Below, in pieces: positions 1 to 10,300 of a stretch of 64,000 nucleotides of DNA (the stretch's first letter is position 1; the number at the start of each line of letters is the position of its first letter). The stretch is from Clostridium sp. CAG:288 (GTDB taxonomy: Bacteria > Bacillota_I > Bacilli_A > RFN20 > CAG-288). The notes under the pieces are model-generated. The model was given only the letters and a program-made list of their open reading frames with translations. It did no database searches and had not been told where the DNA came from. A program made the translations under genes and the position numbers. The stretch spans positions 1-64,000 of the forward strand of contig FR898184.1 in assembly GCA_000437395.1 (NCBI GenBank), written 5' to 3'.

Positions 1-34
1 TATCATTTTGTAATAGAAAATTTATGTTTTTTAT

Positions 35-68
35 AAAAAATCCATTTAGTAACAAGCTACTAAATGGA
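35..68 (-). terminator. Terminator of the lysine-type ABC operon
   Basis: An 11-bp perfect inverted repeat (TCCATTTAGTA and its complement around a 6-base loop, 41..68) is followed on the minus strand by six T residues. It lies 10 bases past the stop of the ATPase gene and closes that operon. Confidence 0.85.
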
Positions 69-77
69 CTAATAAAA

Positions 78-812
78 TTATTCCGATATAAATCTTTTTA
101 AGAACTCTTTCGTTCTTTCTTCTTTTGGATGGACAAATATATCGTCAGAAGAGCCTTTTTCAAGAATAACACCATTATCAATAAACACGACTAAATCAGA
201 AATATCTTTAGCAAATTTCATTTCGTGTGTGACAATAACCATTGTCATTCCTTCATTAGATAATTCTTTCATAACATCTAAAACTTCTCCAACCATTTCA
301 GGATCTAAAGCTGATGTAGGTTCATCAAATAACAATACTTCTGGATTCATACATAAAGCTCTTGCAATAGCTACTCTTTGTTTTTGACCACCACTTAATG
401 AAGTTACTTTAGCTTTGCTAAAATTATCCATACCTACCTTACAGAGGTATTTATGTGCGATTTCTTCAGCTTCTTTCTTTGTTCTGTGTAAAACTTTAAC
501 TTGAGCTAATATACAGTTATCTAAAACGTTTTTATTATTAAACAAATTAAACGATTGGAAAACCATTCCAATTTTAGTTCTTATTTTATCAATGTTTGTG
601 TTTTTATCCATTAAAGGAACACCATTAAAATTTATTTCTCCTGATGTTGGAACTTCTAATAAATTCAAACATCTTAGCAAGGTTGATTTACCTGATCCAG
701 ATGAACCAATTATAGTTACAACTTGGCCTTTTTCAATATTTAAATTTATCCCTTTTAATACGTCAAAGTTATCAAAAGTTTTGTGAACGTCTTTAATTTC
801 AATTAAGCTCAT
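78..812 (-). CDS. Amino-acid (probably lysine) ABC transporter ATP-binding protein
   Basis: ATP-hydrolysing subunit of a polar-amino-acid importer (HisP/GlnQ family), 244 residues, the usual length. Visible are the Walker A motif GSSGSGKST near residue 40, the signature LSGGQKQR and the Walker B with downstream acidic residues (VLLFDEPTSALDP). The frame stays open upstream, but the start is placed at the ATG of MSLIEIKDV because a GGAG lies 12 bases before it and the longer form would overlap the permease gene. It is last in a three-gene operon (binding protein, permease, ATPase) with 1-base gaps. The lysine riboswitch upstream of the operon suggests lysine as substrate; that is inference, since the protein family alone does not show the substrate. 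Confidence 0.93.
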   Translation of the reverse strand: MSLIEIKDVHKTFDNFDVLKGINLNIEKGQVVTIIGSSGSGKSTLLRCLNLLEVPTSGEINFNGVPLMDKNTNIDKIRTKIGMVFQSFNLFNNKNVLDNCILAQVKVLHRTKKEAEEIAHKYLCKVGMDNFSKAKVTSLSGGQKQRVAIARALCMNPEVLLFDEPTSALDPEMVGEVLDVMKELSNEGMTMVIVTHEMKFAKDISDLVVFIDNGVILEKGSSDDIFVHPKEERTKEFLKRFISE

Positions 813-813
813 A

Positions 814-1653
814 TTATTTTTTATCTCCATAATCTGCAAAATCGATATTTGGATCATTTGCAAAAGCGCTAGGTGTCGTAACGCTTGTTGGATTAGATAT
901 TCTTCCAACAACGTTCATCTTTTTCTCTATCAATCGTAATAGTCTTGTTAAAGTAATTGTCATTATTAAATACAATATACAAACTATAAAATAAACTGGG
1001 AATTGGGTGTACCATTTGTTAACTATCAAGTTAGCGTTATAGAACAAATCAGTAACCATAATTACACTTAAAACCGAAGTATCTTTAATGTTAACAACTA
1101 ACTCGTTACCTATAGCTGGGATAACATTTTTTATTGCTTGAGGCAAGATAACGTTAAACATTGTTTGCCCGTAATTCATTCCAAGACTTCTACTGCCTTC
1201 AATTTGACCTTGATCTATAGAATTTAAACCAGATCTAATTATTTCAGCCATATATGCAGCTGTGTTTAATGACACGATAATAAAGCCAGCTAGCAAAGTA
1301 GGTATACTGACTTCAAATATATATGCGACACCATAGAAAATACAAATAGCTTGAACCATCATTGGTGTTCCTCTAAAAAATTCAATGTAACAATAAGCAA
1401 ACCCGCTAGCAAATTTCTTTAAGAAACAAACAAACTTATTTTCGTTTCTTGGATGATCTAATTTTCTAAGTAAAGCAAGGCCAATTCCCAAAACAAATCC
1501 AAAAATAGTACCAACAACTGAAACTATAAAAGTTACACCCATTCCTCTAAGAAACGACATGTAATAATATTTTAAGAAAAACCATACTTGGGGAAAGAAT
1601 CCAGATGGTAAAGTTGTTGGAATACTATTAGCTAATAAAACATTAACTAACAT
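814..1653 (-). CDS. Amino-acid ABC transporter permease (HisM/GlnP type)
   Basis: Membrane subunit of the same importer, 279 residues. About five hydrophobic segments follow a 35-residue N-terminal extension. The EAA-type loop that docks on the ATPase is visible as EGSRSLGMNYGQTMFNVILP around residues 180-200, and FFRGTPMMVQ is typical of the family. It sits 1 base after the binding-protein gene and 1 base before the ATPase gene, so the three are surely co-transcribed. The C-terminal 30 residues (ISNPTSVTTPSAF and onward) form a polar tail beyond the usual domain. Confidence 0.93.
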   Translation of the reverse strand: MLVNVLLANSIPTTLPSGFFPQVWFFLKYYYMSFLRGMGVTFIVSVVGTIFGFVLGIGLALLRKLDHPRNENKFVCFLKKFASGFAYCYIEFFRGTPMMVQAICIFYGVAYIFEVSIPTLLAGFIIVSLNTAAYMAEIIRSGLNSIDQGQIEGSRSLGMNYGQTMFNVILPQAIKNVIPAIGNELVVNIKDTSVLSVIMVTDLFYNANLIVNKWYTQFPVYFIVCILYLIMTITLTRLLRLIEKKMNVVGRISNPTSVTTPSAFANDPNIDFADYGDKK

Positions 1654-1654
1654 A

Positions 1655-2497
1655 TTATCTAGTTGTAATTTGAGTCATCATTGCTTCTCTTTCGCTTTGC
1701 GAAATCTTTCCTAAAGAAGCATTAAGCTTTTCTAAATATGAACTTTCGGCTTTTTTACTTACTCCAATGTTAACTGAAACAACAAAATCATCGTTACCTT
1801 CTAAAACAGTATATCTATAGCCCTTATGTAACGATATAAAATCGTTAGCAACTGGTGTCTCACAAACAACAGCATCAACAGTACCAGCGGTAAGAGCAAT
1901 AAAAGCTTCTGGATAAGTATTTGAGTGTGTACAAGCAACTATTCCAGCATAACTTTCACTTTTAGAATCGCCTAAATCATCAATCAAATCAGCTTGAACA
2001 GTACCAACTTGAGCCATAAACTTCATACCAGCAAAATCTTCAATTTTTGTATAATTTCTAATTTCTTCAGTATCTTTTGTAACAATGACTAATTGTGAAG
2101 AATAATAAGCATCAGTAAAATCAATACTATTTCTTCTTTGTGGAGTTGCTGTCATACCTGCAATAACTGCATCAATTGTCTTAGATTGTAAAGATGGAAT
2201 AAGACCATCCCATTCACAACGGACAACTTCTAATCTTACACCTAAATCTTCACAAAGTTTTTTAGCAATTAAAATATCGTAACCAGCAGCATATTCACCA
2301 TTTGTACCTTTAATAGGTGCGTTATATTCAGTACTTGCGTACTCAGTATAATTAAATGGATTATACGCACACTCTAGTCCGATTGTTAATACTCCGTCTG
2401 CTAATGGATCGTATTCTCCTGATGAACACGAAGTGTTTAATAAACATCCGCCAATTACAAGTGCGGAAAGTCCTAAAGTTAAAATTGTTTTTTTCAT
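1655..2497 (-). CDS. Amino-acid ABC transporter substrate-binding lipoprotein
   Basis: Extracellular solute-binding protein of family 3 (PBPb), 280 residues. A basic MKK start and hydrophobic stretch are followed by a lipobox-like IGGC (Cys18) and a second cysteine in NTSC, so it is probably lipid-anchored. The mature part begins GVLTIGLECAYNPFNYTE and includes YDILIAKKLCEDLG, the usual ligand-binding lobe of amino-acid binding proteins. A strong GGGAGG lies 8 bases before the ATG. It is first in the operon, immediately behind a riboswitch and its terminator. Lysine as ligand is inferred from that riboswitch. Confidence 0.93.
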   Translation of the reverse strand: MKKTILTLGLSALVIGGCLLNTSCSSGEYDPLADGVLTIGLECAYNPFNYTEYASTEYNAPIKGTNGEYAAGYDILIAKKLCEDLGVRLEVVRCEWDGLIPSLQSKTIDAVIAGMTATPQRRNSIDFTDAYYSSQLVIVTKDTEEIRNYTKIEDFAGMKFMAQVGTVQADLIDDLGDSKSESYAGIVACTHSNTYPEAFIALTAGTVDAVVCETPVANDFISLHKGYRYTVLEGNDDFVVSVNIGVSKKAESSYLEKLNASLGKISQSEREAMMTQITTR

Positions 2498-2540
2498 ATT
2501 CTACCTCCCAACAATTTTTTCAAATTACATGTCAGGTAGA

Positions 2541-2572
2541 AAAAAGCAATGGCGTGAAAACACCATTGCTTG
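2541..2572 (-). terminator. Riboswitch expression-platform terminator
   Basis: The 9-bp stem AAGCAATGG/CCATTGCTT with a 10-base loop is followed by TTTT on the minus strand, between the lysine aptamer and the binding-protein gene. This is the expected position for ligand-dependent termination. Confidence 0.85.
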
Positions 2573-2612
2573 CATAATTACGTAATAAAGCACACGCTTT
2601 CTTACTTATTTA

Positions 2613-2776
2613 CACTCAATAGCTCTCCACTTTTTCAAGTGACAGTTAATTTCATATTTTGAAATTACCCAAGGTTTGAATACACCTATTCAACCTTTCG
2701 GCTTTATCTCCTTTCATAGACTTCTAAGCTTGTCAACTCCATCTACTACTAATATCAAAAGCGCCTCTACACAGTG
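2613..2776 (-). promoter_or_regulatory. Lysine riboswitch (L box) aptamer
   Basis: Reading the minus strand from 2776, the sequence carries conserved L-box elements in order: P1 5' strand ending GTAGAGGCGC, the AGTA loop segment, a GCCGAAAGG helix start closed by AACCTTGGG, an ACTTG/AAGTG helix, and the P1 3' strand GAGAGCTATTGAGTG. P1 pairs well (CACT with AGTG, GTAG with CTAT). A terminator hairpin follows and then the ABC importer genes. Known L-box biology: lysine binding favours termination, so the importer would be switched off when lysine is plentiful. The family was recognised by eye; a covariance-model search would settle it. Confidence 0.85.
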
Positions 2777-2880
2777 ACATATCTAATTTGTACGAATGAG
2801 ATTAAACCACATTTAATCTATAATGTAAATAAAAATTTAAAAATAATGCATTTTATTTATATAAAACAGCTTACATTTTA

Positions 2881-3990
2881 TTATTTGTCGTAATAAGGAG
2901 CTGATTCATAATAATACTTTAATGATTCGCCTTCTCCTTCAGTTGTATTGGCTAAATTTGTTTGACCTTTATCAGTTCCATATTCGACATTATACATCTT
3001 ATAAATTTCCAAGTTTTTAATTTCATATGAACTTTTAACATAGCCTCTTTCGTTTAATCCGTCAATTTTAGCTTTATATGTATTGTAATCAAAATAGTCT
3101 AAGAATGATGTGAAATCATTTTTACTTTCTGAATTAAGTATATAATCAGCTTTTGATGTTCCACCTAAAATTTCAACAACGCTAGTTGAACTTTTATTTG
3201 TTAAAGCTTCAAATTTGAAGAACACGTTATCATATGTTATATAGCAATCGTTAACATATTCAACTAAAGTGTCACTTCCTAAAGAAAGGCCTTTTAAGTT
3301 AGGTGCTTTTTTATTAGAACTTGTTAATACATATGGATTATCTAAAGTAGATTCAGCTATTCCTCTATATTCTTCTTCATTAATAGAAAAATATGGTGTT
3401 AAATTGTAATTAACAAACATGCTATTTTTCATTTCGTTAAAAGTTTTACCAATGTGGCTGTCATTTAATTTTGACGTGTAGAAATAATCGCTTGGAATAG
3501 CATAGTATGAATCAATACTAACAAAATTGAAATGAACAATACTTACTTTAACAGCGATAGATGTTTGTCCAAAAACAACATCTTTCTTTTCCTTAGTATC
3601 ATAATAAACGTATTCACTTAAATTAAGTGCATCAGAATTATATTCTGTAAATGTAGTAGCATTACTAAGCAAATGATTTACTGACATACCATCAAAATAC
3701 TTTGTGCCTTCATAAACATCACGTTTGTATGAGAAAGTTTTATATTTGTTTGAATATCCAGAAATGTCTTGCACTCTTCAACATTTGCACTTGTGTGTCT
3801 CATTCATATAGTAATGATTTTCAACCCCTGTTCTTTCATTACAATTTGGATCTGTGCACTCAAAATAGTGTACTTTATCATCATACTTATACACTGTATC
3901 AAAAGTGTGTTCGTGTGTTGATGGTTTAGGTGTTCCACATGACCCCAATAAAATTGTGGAACATACCATTAAAAAAATTCCTTTTTTCAT
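2881..3990 (-). pseudogene. Lipoprotein gene of unknown function interrupted by an in-frame TGA
   Basis: Two open stretches on the minus strand, 3990..3781 and 3774..2881, lie in the same frame and are separated only by a TGA codon at 3780..3778. Together they would encode about 370 residues. The N-terminus is a lipoprotein signal (MKKGIFLMVCSTILLGSC, lipobox LGSC), then HEHTF and a CTDPNC / HKCKC cysteine-histidine pattern like the zinc-ribbon-type repeats of bacterial surface proteins. The rest (GYSNKYKTF and onward) is polar and unrecognised. In this sequence type a Gly codon (GGA) would fit after CKC, so a single G-to-T change is the simplest explanation. The downstream part has a GTG (3774) but no good ribosome binding site. 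It could be a recent pseudogene, a readthrough gene or a sequencing error. Confidence 0.75.
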
Positions 3991-4103
3991 TTAAAAATAC
4001 CCCTTTGGATATATTATATCAAAAAAGAAATACAATAACATATTTAAAAAAATGTAATTCAATCATCACATATAAACAACAAGACGACATATAATTTTAT
4101 CAA

Positions 4104-4146
4104 ATAAAAAGTTGAGAAATAAAATTACGTTTTAAATCTCAACTTT
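4104..4146 (-). terminator. Terminator of tldD-tldE
   Basis: An inverted repeat AAAGTTGAGA / TCTCAACTTT (4108..4146) with a 19-base loop is followed on the minus strand by a T run, just past the stop of the tldE-like gene. Confidence 0.7.
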
Positions 4147-4156
4147 TATAAAATTA

Positions 4157-5431
4157 CTACATTACAATAAAGTAATCACCCGAAATAATTTTTGGGCCTT
4201 CATAAGAAGAAACAGAAATAGTCTCTTTTGAAAGTTTTAAGGAAGATAAAAATTCATCTAGTTTTCCACTAATAGAAATTCCTGATATTGGAGTCTTTGT
4301 TTTTCCATCAAAGTAATATCCTAAACGAACTTCACCACCAATGTAGTTTTGAGCTATATTTATTTGTATTCCCGACATAGAAGCACATTCTAAATATGGT
4401 TCACTTCTTATCTCTTCTTCCTTTAATGAGCCAGGTTCAAGCTTGATAAATGGAAGATTACCAGTTTTAGGCAAATTGAGATAAGTAGCGTATTGAACGT
4501 TACCATAGTAATTTTTAATAACTCCATCTTCAACAATTTGAATTGGATTAAACGATGAACCATAATAGTCAAAAGTCTTTAATGTTACACCATTTTGTTT
4601 ATTAGTTAAAGTAACATTTAATTTATCGGCATTAGAGTCCTTTTGAAGATCGTCATTCAACTTATAGACATTTGATTGAGAATAAATTGTTCCATAGTTT
4701 ACTTGCCCAGCAATATCCCAAAGTATCGATTCAATTTCTTGTGCTCTAAATATAACTTTACAGGATATATTTTTTTCTGGGTGTTTAGCGTAGAAACGTG
4801 ATTTAACATCTTCTAAAGATGCATCTATCTCAGAAGTTAATTCATCAAAATCAATGCTATTAAAAGAATATGATTTATACAATTCAACCGAATCATTTCC
4901 TATAGTATATGTAGGAATAGATTCAATAAAAATGTTTGATCTTGTTTCTTCTTTATCAGTTCCATTTGAATTAACAAGGTGAACAAAAGTATTTTTAATA
5001 AATATTTCTAAAGCGTTGATAGTTGCTTTTTCATCTTCTCTTTTCTTAAAAAAACAGTCGTAAACTCTCTTGGCTAACTCTTCCTTGCTAAAACTATCTA
5101 AATTACTATTAATAACATTTTTAGAATGCTCGTTTTCAGTAAGTGTATAAGGAGAACATAAGGCTTTAGCACATAAAACAAGTGCTTTATCAATTTCTTG
5201 TCTAATGTCATCTTCACTCATGTAAGATTGAACGACAAAGGTACTTGTACCGATTTTATCATCGAAATTTTGAATTATCAAAACTTTGTAATCTGTACTT
5301 GTTGTAGTTCTTATTGTCTCTGCATTCTTATGAACAAAATATATTTCATAAGAATTAGTAGTAGTTTCAGTAATTTGATATTGAGAGATATCTTTATATT
5401 GCTTTAATATATTTTCAATTCTAGTAATCAT
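4157..5431 (-). CDS. TldE/PmbA-type protease subunit
   Basis: 424-residue member of the TldD/PmbA (U62) family, the partner that lacks the HExxxH zinc motif. Family features include the glycine-rich GVTLKTFDYYGSSFNPIQIVEDGVIKN region and the C-terminal ISISGKLDEFLSSL part. TldD and TldE form a heteromeric metalloprotease that degrades or processes small unfolded peptides, including some modified peptide antibiotics; its native substrate here is unknown. The ATG overlaps the tldD stop by 4 bases, so the two are translationally coupled. Confidence 0.88.
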   Translation of the reverse strand: MITRIENILKQYKDISQYQITETTTNSYEIYFVHKNAETIRTTTSTDYKVLIIQNFDDKIGTSTFVVQSYMSEDDIRQEIDKALVLCAKALCSPYTLTENEHSKNVINSNLDSFSKEELAKRVYDCFFKKREDEKATINALEIFIKNTFVHLVNSNGTDKEETRSNIFIESIPTYTIGNDSVELYKSYSFNSIDFDELTSEIDASLEDVKSRFYAKHPEKNISCKVIFRAQEIESILWDIAGQVNYGTIYSQSNVYKLNDDLQKDSNADKLNVTLTNKQNGVTLKTFDYYGSSFNPIQIVEDGVIKNYYGNVQYATYLNLPKTGNLPFIKLEPGSLKEEEIRSEPYLECASMSGIQINIAQNYIGGEVRLGYYFDGKTKTPISGISISGKLDEFLSSLKLSKETISVSSYEGPKIISGDYFIVM

Positions 5432-6825
5432 CCTAATTTTACCCTCGCTTTAATTGCTGGTCCACCATCGCTGACACGGACCCATTCTTTATATCCTTTC
5501 CCACAGAAACCAGCGCCGCTAATTTCAAAGTCATCAGATATCATACTTATTGAATTTAAAAGATCTAAAACAAATCCACTCATAACAACAGGTGAAACGT
5601 AGTTATCAGTCAATTTGCCATCAACAATTTCAATTCCATACTCGCATGTACATTGTATAGCCCAGTTTTTAGGATCTTCCATACCATTATTAGTATCAAA
5701 TAGCATATAGCCATGCTTTATGGATTTAATCATATCTTCTAACTTATCGTGGCCTTTTTCAAAATATGTATTAGTCATTCTTGTATAAACTTTATTTAAG
5801 TGGCATTGACGACGACCATTACCTGTAGGTTTATAATTTAATTGAGATCCAGAAACCAAATCACACATTCCTCCTACAAGAATTCCATCTTTAATAATTA
5901 AAGTATCTTGTGCTAAAACCCCATCATCATCAAAGAAGAAAGAAGCAACATTTTTTTGACCAGCAGCACCATCATGCATATAGACACCTTTAGCTGCAAC
6001 TCTCTTTCCTACATATTGTTTAGATAAAGCTCTATCTTTTACAAATTGGTCCATTTCAACACCGTGACCAAAAGCCTCATGAACAATTAAGCCAGTGATA
6101 GATGAAGAAGTAATTATGTCATAAACTCCTGGAACAATAGGTTTAGCATAAGCCAATTTCTTATTGGTTTTAAGCAAGAAATCAATTTTATCTTCAAGTT
6201 TTTTAACGCAGTCAACAATATTAACACCATCAGCAAATACTCTAAATGGAGTAACTTTATTGTTTTCTAGAGAAACACTCATAATAAAACCAACAGTAAA
6301 GTGATAATTTTGTTTTAAGCGTCTATTTTCTGAAATAAACATTTTTGACGAATTAACTGTACTAAGTCTTACTATAACGTTAGCAAGGGTTGGATCTTTA
6401 GCTAATGTTTTATCTTTTAATTCTTTGGCAAAATTTAAAATATCAGCTGAAGAGTACTTTTCCAAATCACTTTCGTCTTCTTTCTCCATTACTAAAGGTT
6501 CATCATCTGGAATATTCGATTCAATTGTAGGTAAACTTTCATTAATCTTACAAGAATCTATGATATCTTTAGCAAAATCTTCAACGCTTTTTTCAATACG
6601 GTCAAAAGCGTATTCATAAAAACCGTGACCATTTGTCATTTTAACAACATAGCCATAATCATTATCAATGGCATTTGAACTACTAGCTACATTTTTATTA
6701 GCAAAATAATCTGCAGTTTGATGATCACAACCAAGGACGCTGACATATTTATATGTCTTTTTTAATTCTTTAACTAATGAAATTAAATAGTCTTCATTAG
6801 TGCTTAGTCTTTTTGAAAAGCTCAT
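5428..6825 (-). CDS. tldD: TldD-type metalloprotease subunit
   Basis: 465-residue catalytic partner of the TldD/TldE pair. The zinc-binding HEAFGHGVE motif (HExxxH type) is present near residues 247-255, and the family glycine-rich C-terminal part (EISGAGFCGKGYKEWVRVSDGGP) is intact. The ribosome binding site AAGGAGG sits 6 bases before the ATG. First gene of a two-gene operon with tldE; a terminator follows. I see no small precursor peptide gene directly beside it, so its role is probably general peptide turnover. The nearest candidate peptide gene lies 6 kb away in the tRNA-Trp island, and no link between them can be shown from sequence. Confidence 0.92.
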   Translation of the reverse strand: MSFSKRLSTNEDYLISLVKELKKTYKYVSVLGCDHQTADYFANKNVASSSNAIDNDYGYVVKMTNGHGFYEYAFDRIEKSVEDFAKDIIDSCKINESLPTIESNIPDDEPLVMEKEDESDLEKYSSADILNFAKELKDKTLAKDPTLANVIVRLSTVNSSKMFISENRRLKQNYHFTVGFIMSVSLENNKVTPFRVFADGVNIVDCVKKLEDKIDFLLKTNKKLAYAKPIVPGVYDIITSSSITGLIVHEAFGHGVEMDQFVKDRALSKQYVGKRVAAKGVYMHDGAAGQKNVASFFFDDDGVLAQDTLIIKDGILVGGMCDLVSGSQLNYKPTGNGRRQCHLNKVYTRMTNTYFEKGHDKLEDMIKSIKHGYMLFDTNNGMEDPKNWAIQCTCEYGIEIVDGKLTDNYVSPVVMSGFVLDLLNSISMISDDFEISGAGFCGKGYKEWVRVSDGGPAIKARVKLG

Positions 6826-7334
6826 TTTTCCTCCTTTTTTGGAAATTCTTTTAACTAAAATAAATAATTTTTAATATTTCTTTAATTTAATATAACCTTT
6901 CCTATATTTTAAAATATTTAAAAAGAAAGGTTTCGCCTATATAGATTAGAATTTCTTTGGCATAATTTTAGCATATTAATTTAATAAATGATATTTAAAA
7001 GTATTAATAAATCACTTTTAATCAAATGTAAATATAGTAAAAAAGGAATTGCATAAGTTAATGAATAATTCATCGCTTTACAATTCCTTTATTAAATTTA
7101 TTTAATTATATTGTTCAAAATAGATATTGCTATATTTGTTGAACTACCTATATTGATACAATTTGCGTATAGTTCACTCAAAATGCGTACAACTAAAAAG
7201 TTAGAAGAATTTAGTTTCTATAGCTATTCTAATTGTTGCACATCATTTCTTCTTGGTAAATAATGATTTAATTATAGTCCAAAGTTTTTTGAAGAAGTTG
7301 TCTGTTTCATGACAAGTGGTTTTTATACCATTAC
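6826..7334. other. AT-rich intergenic stretch between tldD and the M64 protein gene
   Basis: About 510 bases without a credible gene. It holds the tldD upstream region (right next to 6825), a terminator-like inverted repeat at 7037..7090, and near 7149..7190 two GCGTA-containing motifs (ATTTGCGTATAG and AATGCGTACAAC) that resemble the GCATACCC array at 11530..11612. Nothing else is recognised. Confidence 0.6.
7037..7090 (-). terminator. Probable terminator of the M64 surface-protein gene
   Basis: The arms AAAGGAATTG (on the minus strand from 7090) and CAATTCCTTT (7051..7042) are perfect complements, with a second small palindrome TGAATTATTCA in the loop, followed by a T run. It lies about 245 bases beyond the stop codon, which is farther than usual. 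Confidence 0.5.
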
Positions 7335-10300
7335 TTATAGTCGTAAACCCTTTTTCTTAATCACAAACCAGAAGATTGCGAATCCGCCAAGCCCTGCGGC
7401 CACTACCGAACCGATTATTATTCCAGCAATCTGTCTGTCAGACAATCCTTTCTTTGTTGCAAGAACATTTTCATATACAGCAGTAAGACTTCTATCTCCT
7501 GTTACCGTAAAGGTATAACTCTTTTCGGTGCTTACAATTTCACCACTTTCATCCTGCCAGCCTTTGAATATTTTGCCTTCTTTATCTTCTGCTTTTACTG
7601 TTACGCTTTCGCCGTCTGCATAGAATTTGCTTTCGCCGTTGATTACCACATTATATGTACCGATTTTGGCAATTCTTAACTCGGTGATTTCCTTGCCATC
7701 TTTGTCAAAGTGCCTTCCACAATCCATGCAGTCTTTGTGCCCTTTTGTGCCAAATTCTTCCGTTGTTGCAGGAATTTCGTCTTTCCACGCTCCAAAAGTA
7801 TGCGGAGCAAAATCAGTATCTATTTCCTTTTCTTGCACCGTAAATGCAGTATTCACAAAGGTAGCGGTATATTTCATTTTGCCTTTTTCTTTGCAGGTTG
7901 CCTTTGTGATTACCGTTCCTGTTGCAGTCACCATTTCGCTTTCGATATGAGTGCTGTCGTGCTTGCAAACTCTTTCCGCTTTGCAAATGTTGTCACTCAT
8001 CCAAGTGTATTTAACTTCGCCCCAGTTGTGACCGAGTTTCTCACCATATGTAAAGCCACAAACCGAACAAACCGCTTTGGTTGTGCAAGTTGCCGTTCCG
8101 CCAGAACAATTTTCTGTTTCGGTATGACTACTATCTTTTGTACAAGTGCGGGTATGTGTTCCGTCACCGTTGCTTACCCAATCACCCCAATCGTGAATAT
8201 GGGTGCCTATTTTTTTTGTATAATAGTATGTCACCGTTTGGTCACTTCCGCTTACAATTTGATTTAGACCTTCAACTCTGCTAAGTGCATAACCATAAAG
8301 TGATGGAGCAGCCGTCCAATTAATATAGCTTCCCACTGCAAGAGGTATTACGGCTTTATTTGCATTAGGCATTGGGCTTCCATCCTCGAATTTATATTCA
8401 ATATTAACATTTGCATATGGTTGTGTTTCGGTGTTGTCGTGAGCAAGCACATTTCCGTTTTCGTCAGTCACTTCAAAGGCAACGGTGTCGCCGTTATTTA
8501 GCACTGCGTCCGATGGAATTTGGTAAATCAACTCACAATTTTCCAATCCCGAATTCAAATTACTACCATTATATTCCAAAGCGCCCTTTGGCCAAAACTT
8601 ACTCTTCTCGCTCCATACAGGAATAGTAAAAGTCTGTGTTGCTTCTAGACGTTGACTGTTAGTCGTAGTTGCAATGCTTCCATCAGCATGCTTTATCCAC
8701 AATTTCATAGTAACTTGGCGTTCTGTAGTGTCTGAAAGATTTTGCACGATGGTGCGGAGTTGAATTTTCTCACCCACCATACCCGTGTTGAATTTGTTTT
8801 TGTTCCAACCGCTAAGCAAAATTTCATCACGATAATTTGTAAAATTAATATATCCATTGTAATTAGTTTCCGCAAAGTCTGATGGGTTAGTATACCTATC
8901 TGTATATTTCTTAACTTCTGGGTCGGCGACATAGAGGTTTTTGCCATCTATGAGTTGCGACATTCTTTTGTACCCTTGCAACTTGCATACTTCACAGAAC
9001 TGATAATTGGTATCACGCATAAGGCATTCCCAACTTGAATTGTAAGCAGTGTAAAAAGGATATGTATTGCATGTAAAAGTTTTTCTAAATCCTAGTAATT
9101 TTTTCCACTTTACTTGTTCAGGATTGTGATTATATGCCACATTTAGCGAAGTGTAGTCAGTTGATTCTGCGGCTACAGTCATATATTCATCGCCAAGTTC
9201 TAGCAACCCGTGACCAAGTTCATGTGCAAAAGACTTTACTGCGCGATTGTTATCAGCTGGGGTTATAAAATAATGGATACCACGTTTATAATTTCTATGT
9301 GAACCACCAAAATCTTGAGATGTATTGACTAGCAAAGCAAATTGATTGATATATTTGTGCACATAATAAAATGGCGAGTACATCTTATCGTCGTCCCAAA
9401 TAAACGTATCAGGATCAGTTTTATTAGGAATATGAGCATCGTGAATTTGCTCAATGAATGCAGGTCCTATACAACGTTCGAAGATATGGTTTTTCCAACT
9501 ACTTTTATTTACAGAAATCATCGGTCCAACCTTTTTATCTATAACTACATCAAAAAATGTACTACCACTATTGTTAAAGCTCGACTCTGATGCCGTACAA
9601 AGCGCATACACATTGAAGCGGTCGGCATAACTACGATATGGCTCGTACTGAATTGCTCCTTCCCATACTTTTTTTGCATCATTGATAAACTTTTGTTGCT
9701 GACTCTTGGTGTAACCCTCGCCACAAATAAGAATTACCATATTCTCGGTGTCACTTCTTGTCTTTTGAATAGTATAGACAGGAATAGTCGGTGTGGAATA
9801 TTTGCCATCGCTTGAATAGTATGGGCCAAGTGCAAGTCTAAGTTGTTGGTCAAGGCTTACGTCCCACTCTTGATTTGGGTCTTCTTCTGGCTCGGCTATG
9901 ATATAGTCGCCCTCGATTTTATCAGGCGCAGAGCCAACATAAGGATTACTTGCACTGCCATTGCCAGAGGTTGTTACATAATAGTCTGAGTCTAGATAAA
10001 ACGCAGGTCTTACTCCAATAGCATTCGTTGGGTAATCTTTTCCAACTAATCCATTGCTGCCAACATAGCGCATTAGGTGGTTGCAACTAGAAAGAGGTGT
10101 CCTAAGCCAATAAGGCCAAGCAACTCCTTCTTTTCTGCCTATATAATAATTATCGAAATTTTCCCACACTTTATTGACTTGTTGGACATCTAGCAGAAAA
10201 ACCTTTTCGGTTGAGTTTTCGCCATATGCACTGTTAAAGTTACTGGATACGTTTTCAATGTTCTCATTAAATTCTAAATCAGAGTGGCCATCACCATCAT

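Noticed and set aside
3778..3780. In-frame TGA read as glycine, tryptophan or selenocysteine (recoded genetic code)
   Set aside because: TGA ends several normal genes in the window, for example ymfF at 23336..23338 and the spoVAC and spoIIAA genes, and a tRNA-Trp with CCA anticodon is present. No SECIS-like structure was recognised.
7710..8267. 185-codon frame on the plus strand inside the M64 gene
   Set aside because: It is antisense to a well-supported coding sequence, has no ribosome binding site, and its composition follows from the codon bias of the opposite strand.
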